DNA of 64,000 bases from Aliihoeflea aestuarii (GTDB taxonomy: Bacteria > Pseudomonadota > Alphaproteobacteria > Rhizobiales > Rhizobiaceae): NCBI RefSeq assembly GCF_024105665.1, contig NZ_JAAAMK010000013.1, positions 1 to 64,000 on the forward strand, in the 5' to 3' direction. This document shows positions 27,565 through 35,926 of the stretch, in pieces. The notes beneath the pieces were generated by a model. That model had not been told where the DNA came from. It ran no database searches and saw only the letters and a list, made by a program, of their open reading frames with translations. The position numbers were made by a program, and so were the translations under genes. Position 1 is the first letter of the stretch, and every line of letters starts with the position of its first letter.

Positions 27565-28185
27565 ATGACCGCTCTTTCCGCATTCGCAATCAACTGCTCG
27601 CTCAAGCCGTCCACGGCAAGCGAAAGCTCTTCCACCGACAAGATGCTGTCCGACCTGCTTACCGCTTTCGAACCGCATGACGTCGCCGGAGAAATCGTCC
27701 GCGCTCTCGACCACGACATCAGGCCCGGCGTGGAAAGCGACATGGGCGAGGGCGATGGCTGGCCCGCCCTGCGCGAGAAGATCGTCGCAGCCGACATCTT
27801 CATTTTGGGCACGCCGATCTGGATGGGACAGCCGTCCTCCGTCGCCAAGCGGGTTCTGGAAAGGCTCGATGCCTTCCTGTCGGAGACCGACGAAAAAGGC
27901 CGTATGCCCGCTGCCGGCAAGGTGGCGTTGGTCGCTGTCGTCGGCAACGAGGACGGCGCACATCATTGCCACGCGGCCTGTTTTCAGGCGCTATGCGACG
28001 TCGGCTTCACCATTCCCGCCAATGCCGGGTGCTACTGGGTCGGAGAGGCGATGGGCTCCGTCGATTATCAGGATCTCGAAACCATCCCCGATAAGGTCAA
28101 AGAGACGCTGGAGATGGCCGCGTCCAACGCCGCGCATCTGGCGCGTCTGTTGAAAAAGCAGGCGTATCCGGGTGTCTCCGAATAG
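27565..28185 (+). CDS. Flavodoxin-fold NAD(P)H-dependent oxidoreductase
   Basis: A 206-residue protein: FAINCSLKPSTASESSSTDK is the phosphate-binding loop region of FMN reductases, ILGTPIWMGQPSSVAKRVLE the second FMN loop, and VVGNEDGAHHCHAACFQALC a third with clustered histidines and cysteines. It should bind FMN and reduce quinones, flavins or electrophiles with NAD(P)H. The His/Cys cluster near residue 140 is unusual and may be redox- or metal-active. AAAGGA precedes the chosen start at 27565; the upstream frame overlaps the small secreted protein. Confidence 0.8.
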   Translation: MTALSAFAINCSLKPSTASESSSTDKMLSDLLTAFEPHDVAGEIVRALDHDIRPGVESDMGEGDGWPALREKIVAADIFILGTPIWMGQPSSVAKRVLERLDAFLSETDEKGRMPAAGKVALVAVVGNEDGAHHCHAACFQALCDVGFTIPANAGCYWVGEAMGSVDYQDLETIPDKVKETLEMAASNAAHLARLLKKQAYPGVSE

Positions 28186-28256
28186 GGGAAAGTCGAATCA
28201 AAACGGACTGTTAAGGTTTACGCTTTAGCAATCTTCTCAAGACGAGAGGATTTGCG

Positions 28257-28832
28257 ATGCGTATCGTGTTTGTCGCCGTTCTCGTGGCGCTGTCGTTGTC
28301 GGCCTGCGCCTCGGCCCCGCAAAACACCATGAATTCATGCTCGATTTTCGAGCAGCGTTCCGGGTTCTTCGAGAACTGGCGACGGGATGCGAACCGCGTG
28401 GAGCGGGAATTCGGCGTGCCCGTGCCGATCCTGATGGCGACGATCTACACCGAATCCAATTTCGAGCCTCGCGCCCGTCCGCCGCGCACGAAGCTGTTCG
28501 GTGTCATTCCGTGGAAGCGCCAGTCGACCGCTTACGGCTATTCGCAAGCGCTTGACGGTACATGGTCGCGCTACCAGCGCGAGACCGGCAGGCACAGCGC
28601 GCGGCGCACCAATTTCGGCGATGCGATCCACTTCGTCGGCTGGTATCACGCCACCTCGAACCGGGTGAACGGCATCGCCAAAACCGACGCTTACAATTTG
28701 TACCTGGCGTATTATTCGGGGCACGCCGGTTATTCGCGCGGCTCCTGGCGCAACAATTCAGGTGTCCAGCGCGCGGCGCAACGCGCGACAAACATGTCGA
28801 ACCGCTACGCTTCGCAGCTCGGCAATTGCTGA
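28257..28832 (+). CDS. Small lytic-transglycosylase-like lipoprotein
   Basis: A 191-residue lipoprotein: signal MRIVFVAVLVALSLSAC with lipobox LSAC. The SLT-like domain has the catalytic glutamate in MATIYTESNFEPRARP, then GYSQALDGTWSRYQRETGR and a Tyr/Ser-rich C-terminus (LYLAYYSGHAGYSRGSW). It likely cleaves peptidoglycan at the inner face of the outer membrane. It is unrelated in sequence order to the other lytic transglycosylase at 13758. GAGAGGA lies eight bases upstream of the start. Confidence 0.82.
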   Translation: MRIVFVAVLVALSLSACASAPQNTMNSCSIFEQRSGFFENWRRDANRVEREFGVPVPILMATIYTESNFEPRARPPRTKLFGVIPWKRQSTAYGYSQALDGTWSRYQRETGRHSARRTNFGDAIHFVGWYHATSNRVNGIAKTDAYNLYLAYYSGHAGYSRGSWRNNSGVQRAAQRATNMSNRYASQLGNC

Positions 28833-28834
28833 TT

Positions 28835-29053
28835 TCAGACGGCGCGCAGCCCGGCGTCGACGAGGTTGAGATTGTGGCGCGGACCGTGTTTGAACGCGTC
28901 GCGCATGCGGGCTTCGACAACGGCTCGGCGCGGAGCTGCATCGCGGTCGAGCCCCAGTTCTTCGCACACGGCGTCGATCGCATCGCGCAATCGCAGGCAG
29001 TCGTCGTCGCTGAATTTTCGTAGCTCCAGGGAGCTCGTCGAAGTAATCGTCAT
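28835..29053 (-). CDS. Small hypothetical protein
   Basis: A 72-residue soluble protein, probably helical: ELRKFSDDDCLRLRDAIDAV then RDAAPRRAVVEARMRDAFKH, and the tail GPRHNLNLVDAGLRAV. The start at 29053 is chosen for GGGAGG seven bases upstream; an in-frame ATG 36 bases earlier lacks one. Only 2 bases separate its end from that of the convergent lipoprotein gene. Family not recognised. Confidence 0.5.
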   Translation of the reverse strand: MTITSTSSLELRKFSDDDCLRLRDAIDAVCEELGLDRDAAPRRAVVEARMRDAFKHGPRHNLNLVDAGLRAV

Positions 29054-29213
29054 CGCGGCCTCCCGTTTTGTCGACATGCCGCCACGCATGTCGACCCTCG
29101 TTCGATCGCCGTAAGACGATCATTCTGCATGGTAATCCACTGATTCGGGTACGCCGAGGGCAGAGGAAATCACAATTTACGCCTGACTGAAATGAATCCG
29201 AGATTAGCCTCCC

Positions 29214-30431
29214 TTACGGAAAGAGCGGGTCAGGGTCCATTTGCAGATGAAGATCGCCACCCGTCCACGGATGCGCTTCGACGATCGCTTCATCCAGTTC
29301 GACACCGAGACCCGGTTCGGCCGACGGGATCACCCAGCCGTCCTGCCATTCGATCTTGCGTTTCAGAAGCTGTGCGTGGAAGCCGCTCCAGTCTTTGATC
29401 GACTCCAGAATGAGGAAGTTAGGCAAGGTTGCGGCCAACTGGATGTTGGCGGCTGCGACGATGGGGCCGCAATAGCAATGCGGTGCGATCTGGATGTGAT
29501 GCGCTTCGGCCATCGCGGCGATCTTCTTTGTTTCGAGAATGCCGCCTGAACGGCCGAGATCGGGCTGGAGGATGGCGGCGGCGCGTTGCTCGATGATGCG
29601 TGCGAACTCCCATTTGGTCGTCAGCCGCTCGCCGGTGGCGATCGGGATCGAGGTCGAGCGCGCGACCTCGGCCATGACTTCCGGCATGTCGGGCGGCACC
29701 GGCTCCTCGAACCACAGGGGATCGTACGGCTCGATGGCCCTTGCCATGCGCCGCGCGCCGGAGGCGGTGAACTGGCCATGCGTCCCAAAGAGGATGTCGC
29801 AGCGCGTGCCGACAGCTTCGCGGATCGCCTTGACCATGCGCGCCGACAGGTCGATGTCGACGAGGCGAGGCTGGTGCCCGTCGAAGGCGGTGTACGGCCC
29901 TGCCGGGTCGAGCTTCACTGCATTGAAACCCTGATCGACGTAGGCGAGCGCACATTTGGCGGCGAGATCGGGATCGTTGTAGACGTTGCGGTCCGCGTTG
30001 TCGGCTTCCTTCGGATAAACGCTGCCGGTCTGCGGATAAAGATAGGTGTAGGAGCGCAGTCGCTCGTGAACCCGGCCGCCGAGAAGCTTGTAGACCGGCT
30101 TGTCGGCGGCCTTGCCGATAATGTCCCAGCAGGCCATTTCGAGCGCGGAGACGCAGCCCATCATCGAGATGTCGGGGCGCTGGGAAAAGCCGGACGAATA
30201 GGCGCGGCGAAAGAAGGTCTCTATATCATGCGGATCGTTGCCGACGAGGTAGCGTTCGGCGACGTCCTCGATCATCCGGGCCGTGAGGTGCGGGCCGAAG
30301 GTCGCGTTGTAGGCCTCGCCATAGCCGACGATGCCGTCGTCCGTGGTCAGGCGCACGAAGATGAAATAGCGCCCCCCGACTTGCGGCGGCGGATTGCCGA
30401 CGACCCATGTCTTGACGTCAGTGATCTTCAT
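29214..30431 (-). CDS. Enolase-superfamily (mandelate racemase/sugar-acid dehydratase) protein
   Basis: A 405-residue enzyme with an enolase N-terminal capping domain and a TIM barrel. Barrel motifs include AVKLDPAG (general-base lysine region), LWFEEPVPPD, IATGERL (metal glutamates), QPDLGRSGGI and IQIAPHCYCGP with the histidine base. It resembles galactonate/mannonate dehydratase-type members that remove water from sugar acids. The usual first metal-ligand segment, D-x-H-G in DgoD-type enzymes, reads GTHG here, so substrate and even activity need care. It overlaps the GMC gene upstream by four bases (ATGA): the pair may act in sequence on one polyol or sugar-acid compound. Confidence 0.78.
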   Translation of the reverse strand: MKITDVKTWVVGNPPPQVGGRYFIFVRLTTDDGIVGYGEAYNATFGPHLTARMIEDVAERYLVGNDPHDIETFFRRAYSSGFSQRPDISMMGCVSALEMACWDIIGKAADKPVYKLLGGRVHERLRSYTYLYPQTGSVYPKEADNADRNVYNDPDLAAKCALAYVDQGFNAVKLDPAGPYTAFDGHQPRLVDIDLSARMVKAIREAVGTRCDILFGTHGQFTASGARRMARAIEPYDPLWFEEPVPPDMPEVMAEVARSTSIPIATGERLTTKWEFARIIEQRAAAILQPDLGRSGGILETKKIAAMAEAHHIQIAPHCYCGPIVAAANIQLAATLPNFLILESIKDWSGFHAQLLKRKIEWQDGWVIPSAEPGLGVELDEAIVEAHPWTGGDLHLQMDPDPLFP

Positions 30432-32050
30432 CGCTGGTCCTCCAATATCAGTTCTGCGCCCTTCCAGCCGGTCATGATGGAAGCGGCGTTGGTGTTGCCG
30501 GCGACGACCGACGGAAAGATCGAGGCATCGACGACGCGCAGGCCGTCGAAGCCGTGAACCTTGAGGCGCGGGGAGACGACGGACGCGGCCGGGTCCGGTC
30601 CCATGCGGCAGGTCGAGACCGGATGATAGACCGTGCCGGAGCGGCGGCGAAAGTCGTCGATGAGCGGTTCGTCGTCATGGATCGAGACGCCGGGAAGCAT
30701 TTCTTCCACGATCAGATCGCGCATGGCGCGTGTTTCGGCGAAGTGGCGCAGGAATTTTACTGCCGCCAGCATCTCGGCGACATCGTGGCCGGTCGAGAAG
30801 GCATTGGCGACGATCTTCGGATGCTCGAGCGGGTCGCTGGAGCGGATCATGATCTCGCCCCGGCTCGTCGGCCGGCAATTGGACAGGCCGATCGAAAAGC
30901 CCGGCCAGGGATCGGGCGACAGGATCGGGCGTTCGCCTGGACGCGGCAGCACGGTCGAAAACGCCTGAAAGTAAAGCTGCATGTTAGGGCGGGGAAGGGC
31001 GGGATCGGTGCGAAAGAAGCCGCCGCCCTGATTCATGCTCATCGAAAGAGGCCCATCGCGCAAAAGCAGATAGCGCGAACCGGCGAGGACCTTGCCCCAC
31101 CACGGGCGCAGCAACTGGTTGAGCGTCGCCTGCCGTGCCTTCCACGTATAGTTGATGCCCTGATGGTCCTGAAGGTTGCGGCCGACATTCGCGTTGTCAT
31201 GTCGAAGTTCGATGCCGAGCGCACGCAGATGGTCGGCAGGACCGATGCCGGAGAGCTGAAGAAGCTGGGGCGAGTTCACTGCCCCGCCGGAGATAATGAT
31301 TTCGCGGCCTGCGCGAACCTCGTGCTTCTTTCCGTTCTTCAAATATTCGACGCCGATTGCGCGGCTGCCGTCGAACAGGATGCGGGTCGCGAGCGCGTTC
31401 GTCTCGACGCGGACATTTCTTCGCATCATCGCCGGTCGCAGGAACGCGCGGGAGGTCGACATGCGCCGACCGGCCCTGGTCGTGATCTGGTAGATGCCGA
31501 TGCCTTCCTGATGCGGGCCGTTGAAATCGGGATTGAGCGGCAGGCCGAGTTCCTGTCCGGCGGCGAGATAGGCGCGCGTCAGCGGATGGACCATGCGCGT
31601 CAGATCGGTGACGTGCACCGGCCCGCCTCGACCGCGCCATTCGTCGGCGCCGGCTTCATTGTCTTCGATCTTCCGGAAAATCGGCAGGACATCGCGATAT
31701 CCCCAACCGGGATTGCCCGCGTCGCGCCATTCGTCGAAATCGGCCGGATTTCCGCGTATCCAGACCATCGCGTTGATGGAACTCGATCCGCCCAAAAGCT
31801 TGCCGCGCGGCCAGTGGTCCGCATTGCCCGCGAGCCCCCGATCGGGCTCGGCGCGGTAGTTCCAGTTCAAGCGCGGATCGAAGAACGTCTTGCCGTAGCC
31901 GAGCGGCATCTGGACGAAGAAGCGCCGGTCCGAGCCGCCGGCCTCCAGAACCAATACGCTGTAGCGGCCCGAGGCGGACAGGCGCTCGGCAAGCACGCAG
32001 CCGGCGGAACCCGCGCCGACGATCACGAAATCATAAGTCCGGTCGCTGAT
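30428..32050 (-). CDS. GMC-family FAD oxidoreductase (choline/alcohol dehydrogenase type)
   Basis: A 540-residue flavoprotein when started at the ATC codon at 32050. Dinucleotide fold VGAGSAGCVLAERLS (from 11), GMC signature GGSSSINAMVWIRGNPADFD, and catalytic histidine in GTVYHPVSTCRMG near the C-terminus. It oxidises a primary or secondary alcohol (choline, polyol or similar) with FAD. No ATG, GTG or TTG occurs in frame between the stop-free region upstream and the GxGxxG motif, apart from codons inside the divergent thioesterase gene; GAAGGG lies eight bases before ATC-AGC-GAC, and GMC proteins commonly begin MSDxTYDF. Coupled to the dehydratase downstream. Confidence 0.8.
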   Translation of the reverse strand: MSDRTYDFVIVGAGSAGCVLAERLSASGRYSVLVLEAGGSDRRFFVQMPLGYGKTFFDPRLNWNYRAEPDRGLAGNADHWPRGKLLGGSSSINAMVWIRGNPADFDEWRDAGNPGWGYRDVLPIFRKIEDNEAGADEWRGRGGPVHVTDLTRMVHPLTRAYLAAGQELGLPLNPDFNGPHQEGIGIYQITTRAGRRMSTSRAFLRPAMMRRNVRVETNALATRILFDGSRAIGVEYLKNGKKHEVRAGREIIISGGAVNSPQLLQLSGIGPADHLRALGIELRHDNANVGRNLQDHQGINYTWKARQATLNQLLRPWWGKVLAGSRYLLLRDGPLSMSMNQGGGFFRTDPALPRPNMQLYFQAFSTVLPRPGERPILSPDPWPGFSIGLSNCRPTSRGEIMIRSSDPLEHPKIVANAFSTGHDVAEMLAAVKFLRHFAETRAMRDLIVEEMLPGVSIHDDEPLIDDFRRRSGTVYHPVSTCRMGPDPAASVVSPRLKVHGFDGLRVVDASIFPSVVAGNTNAASIMTGWKGAELILEDQR

Positions 32051-32182
32051 GGCTGCACCCTTCGAAATATTCGTGTGCGATCTTAGCGTTCGTGTGCCGG
32101 CGCGCGAGAGGCGGACCGCCGTGGCTTGTGGAATTTGCGACCGGCGGCTAACTGAAAAACGCCATTGAAGAAGAGGGACGAC

Positions 32183-32572
32183 ATGAATCGCAACGAGGTC
32201 AATCCGATCGGCGAACTGACATTGCGCACGCTGGCCATGCCGGCAGACGCCAATGCGGCGGGCGACATTTTCGGCGGCTGGGTGATGGCGCAGATGGATC
32301 TTGCCTGCGGCATTCGCGCCGCCGAGCGCGCAAAGGGCAGGGTGGTGACGGCAGCCGTGAAGGAAATGGCGTTCGCAAAGCCGATGAAGATTGGAGACAC
32401 GTTGTGCATCTATATCGACATCACCAAGGTTGGCCGCACGTCCATGACGCTGCGCGTGGAAGCGTGGGCGCAGCGTTACCTGTCGGATTTGATGGAGCGG
32501 GTCACCCATGCCGATTTCGTCATGGTCGCGCTCGACGGCGAGGGCAGGCCGACGCCCATTCCGGCCGAATGA
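32183..32572 (+). CDS. yciA: Acyl-CoA thioesterase, YciA type
   Basis: A 129-residue single hotdog domain. PADANAAGDIFGGWVMAQMD is the signature of YciA/AcyCoA hydrolases, with the catalytic aspartate in GDIFGGW, and VGRTSMTLRVEAWAQR the later strand. It hydrolyses short to medium acyl-CoA to free CoA in the cytosol and forms a hexamer. The start at 32183 follows AGAGGGACGAC; an upstream TTG is less likely. It is divergent from the GMC oxidoreductase gene, the shared promoter region being only about 130 bases. Confidence 0.9.
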   Translation: MNRNEVNPIGELTLRTLAMPADANAAGDIFGGWVMAQMDLACGIRAAERAKGRVVTAAVKEMAFAKPMKIGDTLCIYIDITKVGRTSMTLRVEAWAQRYLSDLMERVTHADFVMVALDGEGRPTPIPAE

Positions 32573-32620
32573 GGAACTGATTCAAGGCGTTATCGCCTTG
32601 AATCCAGGGCTTCCGGCAAG

Positions 32621-32998
32621 CTACTGTTTTTGCTCGCAGCACAGGTCGAATTCGTCGCGTGCCTTGGCGATCCGTTCCCTGTTTTCACGCGCCCATTCGC
32701 CGAGCGCGCGCACGGGTACGAGAAGTTCGCGCCCAAGTTCGGTCAGTTCGTAATCGACGCGCGGCGGGATCGTCGGATAGACCGTGCGCGTGACGAAGCC
32801 GTCGCGCTCGAGCCCGCGCAAGGTGGTCGTCAGCATCTTTTGCGAGATCGAGCCGATCATCCGCCGAAGTTCGCTGAAGCGATGCGGCCCGTCGCCCAGC
32901 ATCTCGACGACGAGGACGGTCCATTTGTCGCCGATCCGGGCGAGGATTTCGCCTGTGGCCCGGCAGGTGTCGGTGTCGTGAAGGTTACTGAGTGTCAA
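32621..32998 (-). CDS. HxlR-family winged-helix regulator
   Basis: A 125-residue regulator started at TTG 32998, which has AAGGAGG seven bases upstream; the longer frame is unsupported. HxlR features: DTCRATGEILARIGDKWTVL, the recognition helix in FSELRRMIGSISQKMLTTTL, and the wing VDYELTELGREL. C12 sits where YodB/HypR-type members carry the redox- and electrophile-sensing cysteine, and two more cysteines lie near the C-terminus (DLCCEQ). It is divergent to an FMN reductase gene, the usual target arrangement of quinone- or diamide-responsive HxlR repressors. Confidence 0.85.
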   Translation of the reverse strand: MTLSNLHDTDTCRATGEILARIGDKWTVLVVEMLGDGPHRFSELRRMIGSISQKMLTTTLRGLERDGFVTRTVYPTIPPRVDYELTELGRELLVPVRALGEWARENRERIAKARDEFDLCCEQKQ

Positions 32999-33045
32999 TA
33001 AAGTGCCTCCTTGGCAGGCCCTATCATAGTCTCTTATGTAGCCTC

Positions 33046-33062
33046 GGTATCTGAAATATACC
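33046..33062. promoter_or_regulatory. Candidate HxlR operator
   Basis: GGTAT-CTGAAAT-ATACC, a 5-bp inverted repeat with 7-base spacer in the region between the HxlR and FMN reductase starts. Position fits an operator; the match to a known site is not shown. Confidence 0.35.
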
Positions 33063-33092
33063 ACTCCCAAGACGAGACTGCAGGAGCATTCA

Positions 33093-33689
33093 ATGTCCAA
33101 ACCGAAAATCGCGATCGTCATCGGCTCGGTCCGCCCGAACCGCTTCGCCGATCATCCCGCCCAGTGGATCAAGGCTTTGGGCGATGCGCGCTCCGACCTT
33201 GATTTCGAGATCGTCGATCTCAAGGATTATCCCATGCCGCTCTTCGACGAAGAGGTTTCACCGGCCTGGGGGCCTTCGAAAAATGAGGTCGCGCAACGCT
33301 GGCAAGCCAAGCTGGACGAGTTCGACGGCTTCGTCTTCACGGCCGCCGAATACAATCACGCGCCGACCGGCGTTTTGAAGAACGCGTTCGATTACGCGGT
33401 CAAGGAATGGGCGAACAAGCCGGCTGCTTTCGTCGGTTATGGCGGTGTCGGCGGCGCTCGCGCGGTCGAACATCTGCGCCTCATCGCGGTCGAAGCGGGT
33501 ATGGCGCCGATCAAGACGGCGGTTCATATCCAGTGGGCGGTGATGGTCGAGGTCAATGGCGGCAAGAAGCTCGCCGACATCGACTTCCTGCAGGACGGCG
33601 GCAAGGCAATGCTCGACCAGCTTTCCTGGTGGACGCATGCGCTGAAGATCGCACGCGACAAGGACGAGGCTCAGGCCAAGGCGGCCTGA
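33093..33689 (+). CDS. NADPH-dependent FMN reductase
   Basis: A 198-residue flavodoxin-fold enzyme. The FMN phosphate loop is GSVRPNRFADHPAQW, and AEYNHAPTGVLKNAFDY is the hallmark of the azoreductase/chromate-reductase group, which forms tetramers and reduces quinones, azo dyes or metals with NAD(P)H. Divergent to and presumably repressed by the HxlR regulator. The final 19 bases overlap the 3' end of the convergent CNNM gene. Confidence 0.9.
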   Translation: MSKPKIAIVIGSVRPNRFADHPAQWIKALGDARSDLDFEIVDLKDYPMPLFDEEVSPAWGPSKNEVAQRWQAKLDEFDGFVFTAAEYNHAPTGVLKNAFDYAVKEWANKPAAFVGYGGVGGARAVEHLRLIAVEAGMAPIKTAVHIQWAVMVEVNGGKKLADIDFLQDGGKAMLDQLSWWTHALKIARDKDEAQAKAA

Positions 33690-34975
33690 TCGGCAAGGAG
33701 CGGAACGGCAAGCACCTTGTCGATCCGCCGCCCGTCCAGATCAACGACCTCGAAGCGCCATCCGAGCGCTTCGACGGTCTCGCCGGTTTCGGGCAAATGG
33801 TTCAACTGCGACAGGACGAAGCCGGCGACCGTTTCATAGGTCCGGCGCGCGGGCAGCTTGATGGACAACTGGTCGGCCATATCGTCCGCCGCCATCGAGC
33901 CTGCCAGAAGCCATGAGCCGTCGGCGCGCGAAACGGCCATCGGCTCCTCTTCCTCGTCGTCGAAGCGGAACACGCCGGCGATCGCGCCCAAAATGTCGGT
34001 CGGGGTGACAAGCCCCTCGAAGTTACCGTACTCGTCATGGACGAGCGCCATTGGGATGTCGGCCTGGCGAAGCGTCGCGAGAACGTCGAGCGCGTCAGTA
34101 TAATCGTGCACGATGGGAACGGTGCGGACCAGCGCGCGCAAGTCGATTTCCTCGCCGGTAAGGACGCGACCGAGCACGTCGCGCGCGCGCACGATGCCGA
34201 TCATGCCGTCCATCCCGCCTTCAGCCGTCGGCAAATGCGAATGCTGGGCGTCCGTCAGCTTGCGCCGAGTGGTTTCTGCGTCGGCATCCACATCCAGCCA
34301 GTCGACATCCAGACGCTGTGTCATGATCGCGCGCACCGAGCGGTCGGCCAGGCGCATCACGCCCGCGATCATGCGGCGCTCGTCCGTTTCGATGACACCG
34401 GAACTCTCGGCTTCGGCGATCAGCGCATTGATTTCCTCGTCGGTGACCTTCTGCCCGTCTTCCTGATCCTGCCCAAGAAGGCGCAGGACGGTCTTGCCCG
34501 ATATATCGAGCAGCCAGACGAGCGGCGCGGCGATGCGCGACAGCATCTTCATGGTCGGCGCGATCCTGACGGCGACACGCTCGGGATTCTTCAGCGCGAT
34601 CTGCTTGGGGACCAGTTCGCCGATTATGAGCGAGCCATAGGTGATGACGGCGACGACGACGCCGACGCCGAGTGGGCTGGCGGCCCTTGCCGGCACACCA
34701 ATCGTCAAAAGCCATTCGGAAAGTCGCAGGCCGAGCGTCGCGCCGGAAAACGCGCCCGACAGGATGCCCACCATGGTGATGCCGATCTGGACGGTTGACA
34801 GGAACCGGCCCGGATCGCCGGCGAGCTTGAGTGCACTGGACGAGCCGGACACGCCGTCATCCATCATAGCCCTGAGGCGCGCCGGCCGCGACGAGACGAC
34901 GGCAAGTTCCGACATGGCGAGCACGCCGTTGACGCAGATGAGGACGACGACGATCGCGATTTCGATTGTGAGCAT
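33671..34975 (-). CDS. CNNM/CorC-type (hemolysin-family) membrane protein with CBS domains
   Basis: A 434-residue protein in the usual order: an N-terminal DUF21/CNNM membrane domain with four helices (MLTIEIAIVVVLICVNGVLA first; TYGSLIIGELVPKQIAL is the acidic-proline signature), two CBS motifs (MTQRLDVDWLDVDAD; VHDYTDALDVLATLRQADIP) and the C-terminal CorC_HlyC domain (FDDEEEEPMAVSRADGSWLL onward). Such proteins are implicated in Mg2+/Co2+ or Na+ transport; the name hemolysin is historical. The gene's end overlaps the convergent FMN reductase gene by 19 bases. Confidence 0.88.
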   Translation of the reverse strand: MLTIEIAIVVVLICVNGVLAMSELAVVSSRPARLRAMMDDGVSGSSSALKLAGDPGRFLSTVQIGITMVGILSGAFSGATLGLRLSEWLLTIGVPARAASPLGVGVVVAVITYGSLIIGELVPKQIALKNPERVAVRIAPTMKMLSRIAAPLVWLLDISGKTVLRLLGQDQEDGQKVTDEEINALIAEAESSGVIETDERRMIAGVMRLADRSVRAIMTQRLDVDWLDVDADAETTRRKLTDAQHSHLPTAEGGMDGMIGIVRARDVLGRVLTGEEIDLRALVRTVPIVHDYTDALDVLATLRQADIPMALVHDEYGNFEGLVTPTDILGAIAGVFRFDDEEEEPMAVSRADGSWLLAGSMAADDMADQLSIKLPARRTYETVAGFVLSQLNHLPETGETVEALGWRFEVVDLDGRRIDKVLAVPLLADQAALA

Positions 34976-35019
34976 GAATGCTCACTAGCAAACCCGTCGC
35001 CTTTGCGCGAGCCGAAAAA

Positions 35020-35838
35020 TCAGCGGCAGGCGACGTAGCCGTTGCGCCTGCCCTTCAGGTCGAAATGGAAGTGGTCGGCATGGGCGGCGTTGTAGCCGGG
35101 GCCGAGAACGGTGGTGAAATAAGAGCAGCCGCCGCTGCGCACATTGTTGAGAAGCGCGCGCTCGCGAAACGCGAACCAGCCGGGCTTGCGCACGTCGATG
35201 TCGCGACCGTTGCGTAATTCGATGCGCATCACGTCGAGCGCGTTGCCCTTGGAGTGCTCCGAGGCAACGCTCGTGCCGGCGATACGGCGACACGAATAGC
35301 TTGATCCCTGATGGATCGTCTTGACGCCGGAGAGATAGCGCCAGCGCGCCGAGGGTGCGAGTTCGCTCCGGGTCCATGAGGCAAAAGCGAGCGCCATCTG
35401 GCAGTTGAGCGTCGCGGCGGGCTTCATCTCGACATTGCCGGCAAGGCCGCTCACGCGGATCGGATGGTCGATGCGGCACGAGCCGCCATCGTTGATCGGC
35501 GCCAGATCGGTGAATGTCACGCCCATGCGGCGAAGCTGCTGGCGGCACTGCGCCTCTTCGGCGGGCATCGCGAAGCCCTGCGGCGCGACCGGCTGGTTCA
35601 TGCGCGGATAGCCGACCATCATGGGGTTGGAGGGCACGAGGCGCTGCATGCCGGTCGAGGGAACAGGCGAAGAGGGCATGATCGAGGAGGTGGTTTCGCC
35701 GACCGCGACGCGTGGTTCCGGCGACATCACGTCGATGACGGAACAGGAAGAAAAGGCAAAGGCAATCGTCGTGACCGCAAAAAGACCTGCGGCGACACGG
35801 ACCTTGCCCGGCAAATACGCGCCGAACGCTTTACGCAT
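35020..35838 (-). CDS. Extensin-family lipoprotein with LAS-peptidase motifs
   Basis: A 272-residue protein with lipoprotein-like signal (FAVTTIAFAFSSCSV, lipobox FSSC) and a Pro/Ser linker. The C-terminal extensin-like domain has paired cysteines (QCRQQLRRMG, GSCRIDHP, LNCQMAL, YSCRRIAG) and HSKGNALD and HADHFHFDL. HX6D and HxH are the zinc-site patterns of LAS/M15 peptidases, which cut peptide cross-links of murein. It probably acts in the periplasm as a peptidoglycan hydrolase or binder. The upstream frame to 36288 overlaps the paralogue and is rejected. The start at 35838 gives the signal peptide. Confidence 0.8.
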   Translation of the reverse strand: MRKAFGAYLPGKVRVAAGLFAVTTIAFAFSSCSVIDVMSPEPRVAVGETTSSIMPSSPVPSTGMQRLVPSNPMMVGYPRMNQPVAPQGFAMPAEEAQCRQQLRRMGVTFTDLAPINDGGSCRIDHPIRVSGLAGNVEMKPAATLNCQMALAFASWTRSELAPSARWRYLSGVKTIHQGSSYSCRRIAGTSVASEHSKGNALDVMRIELRNGRDIDVRKPGWFAFRERALLNNVRSGGCSYFTTVLGPGYNAAHADHFHFDLKGRRNGYVACR

Positions 35839-35926
35839 GATACTCGAACCCGCTTCCTGTCCCGTCAGGCAAACGGTAACCATAAAATGTAAATAAAACC
35901 TCGACGGCGTTGTTAATGCGCTGTTT

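Noticed and set aside
30554-32086. Long plus-strand frame opposite the GMC gene
   Set aside because: Antisense shadow; the minus strand has all GMC motifs.
32051-32509. Upstream extension of the GMC frame to an ATG
   Set aside because: It would lie antisense within the thioesterase gene and add 153 residues unlike any GMC protein.
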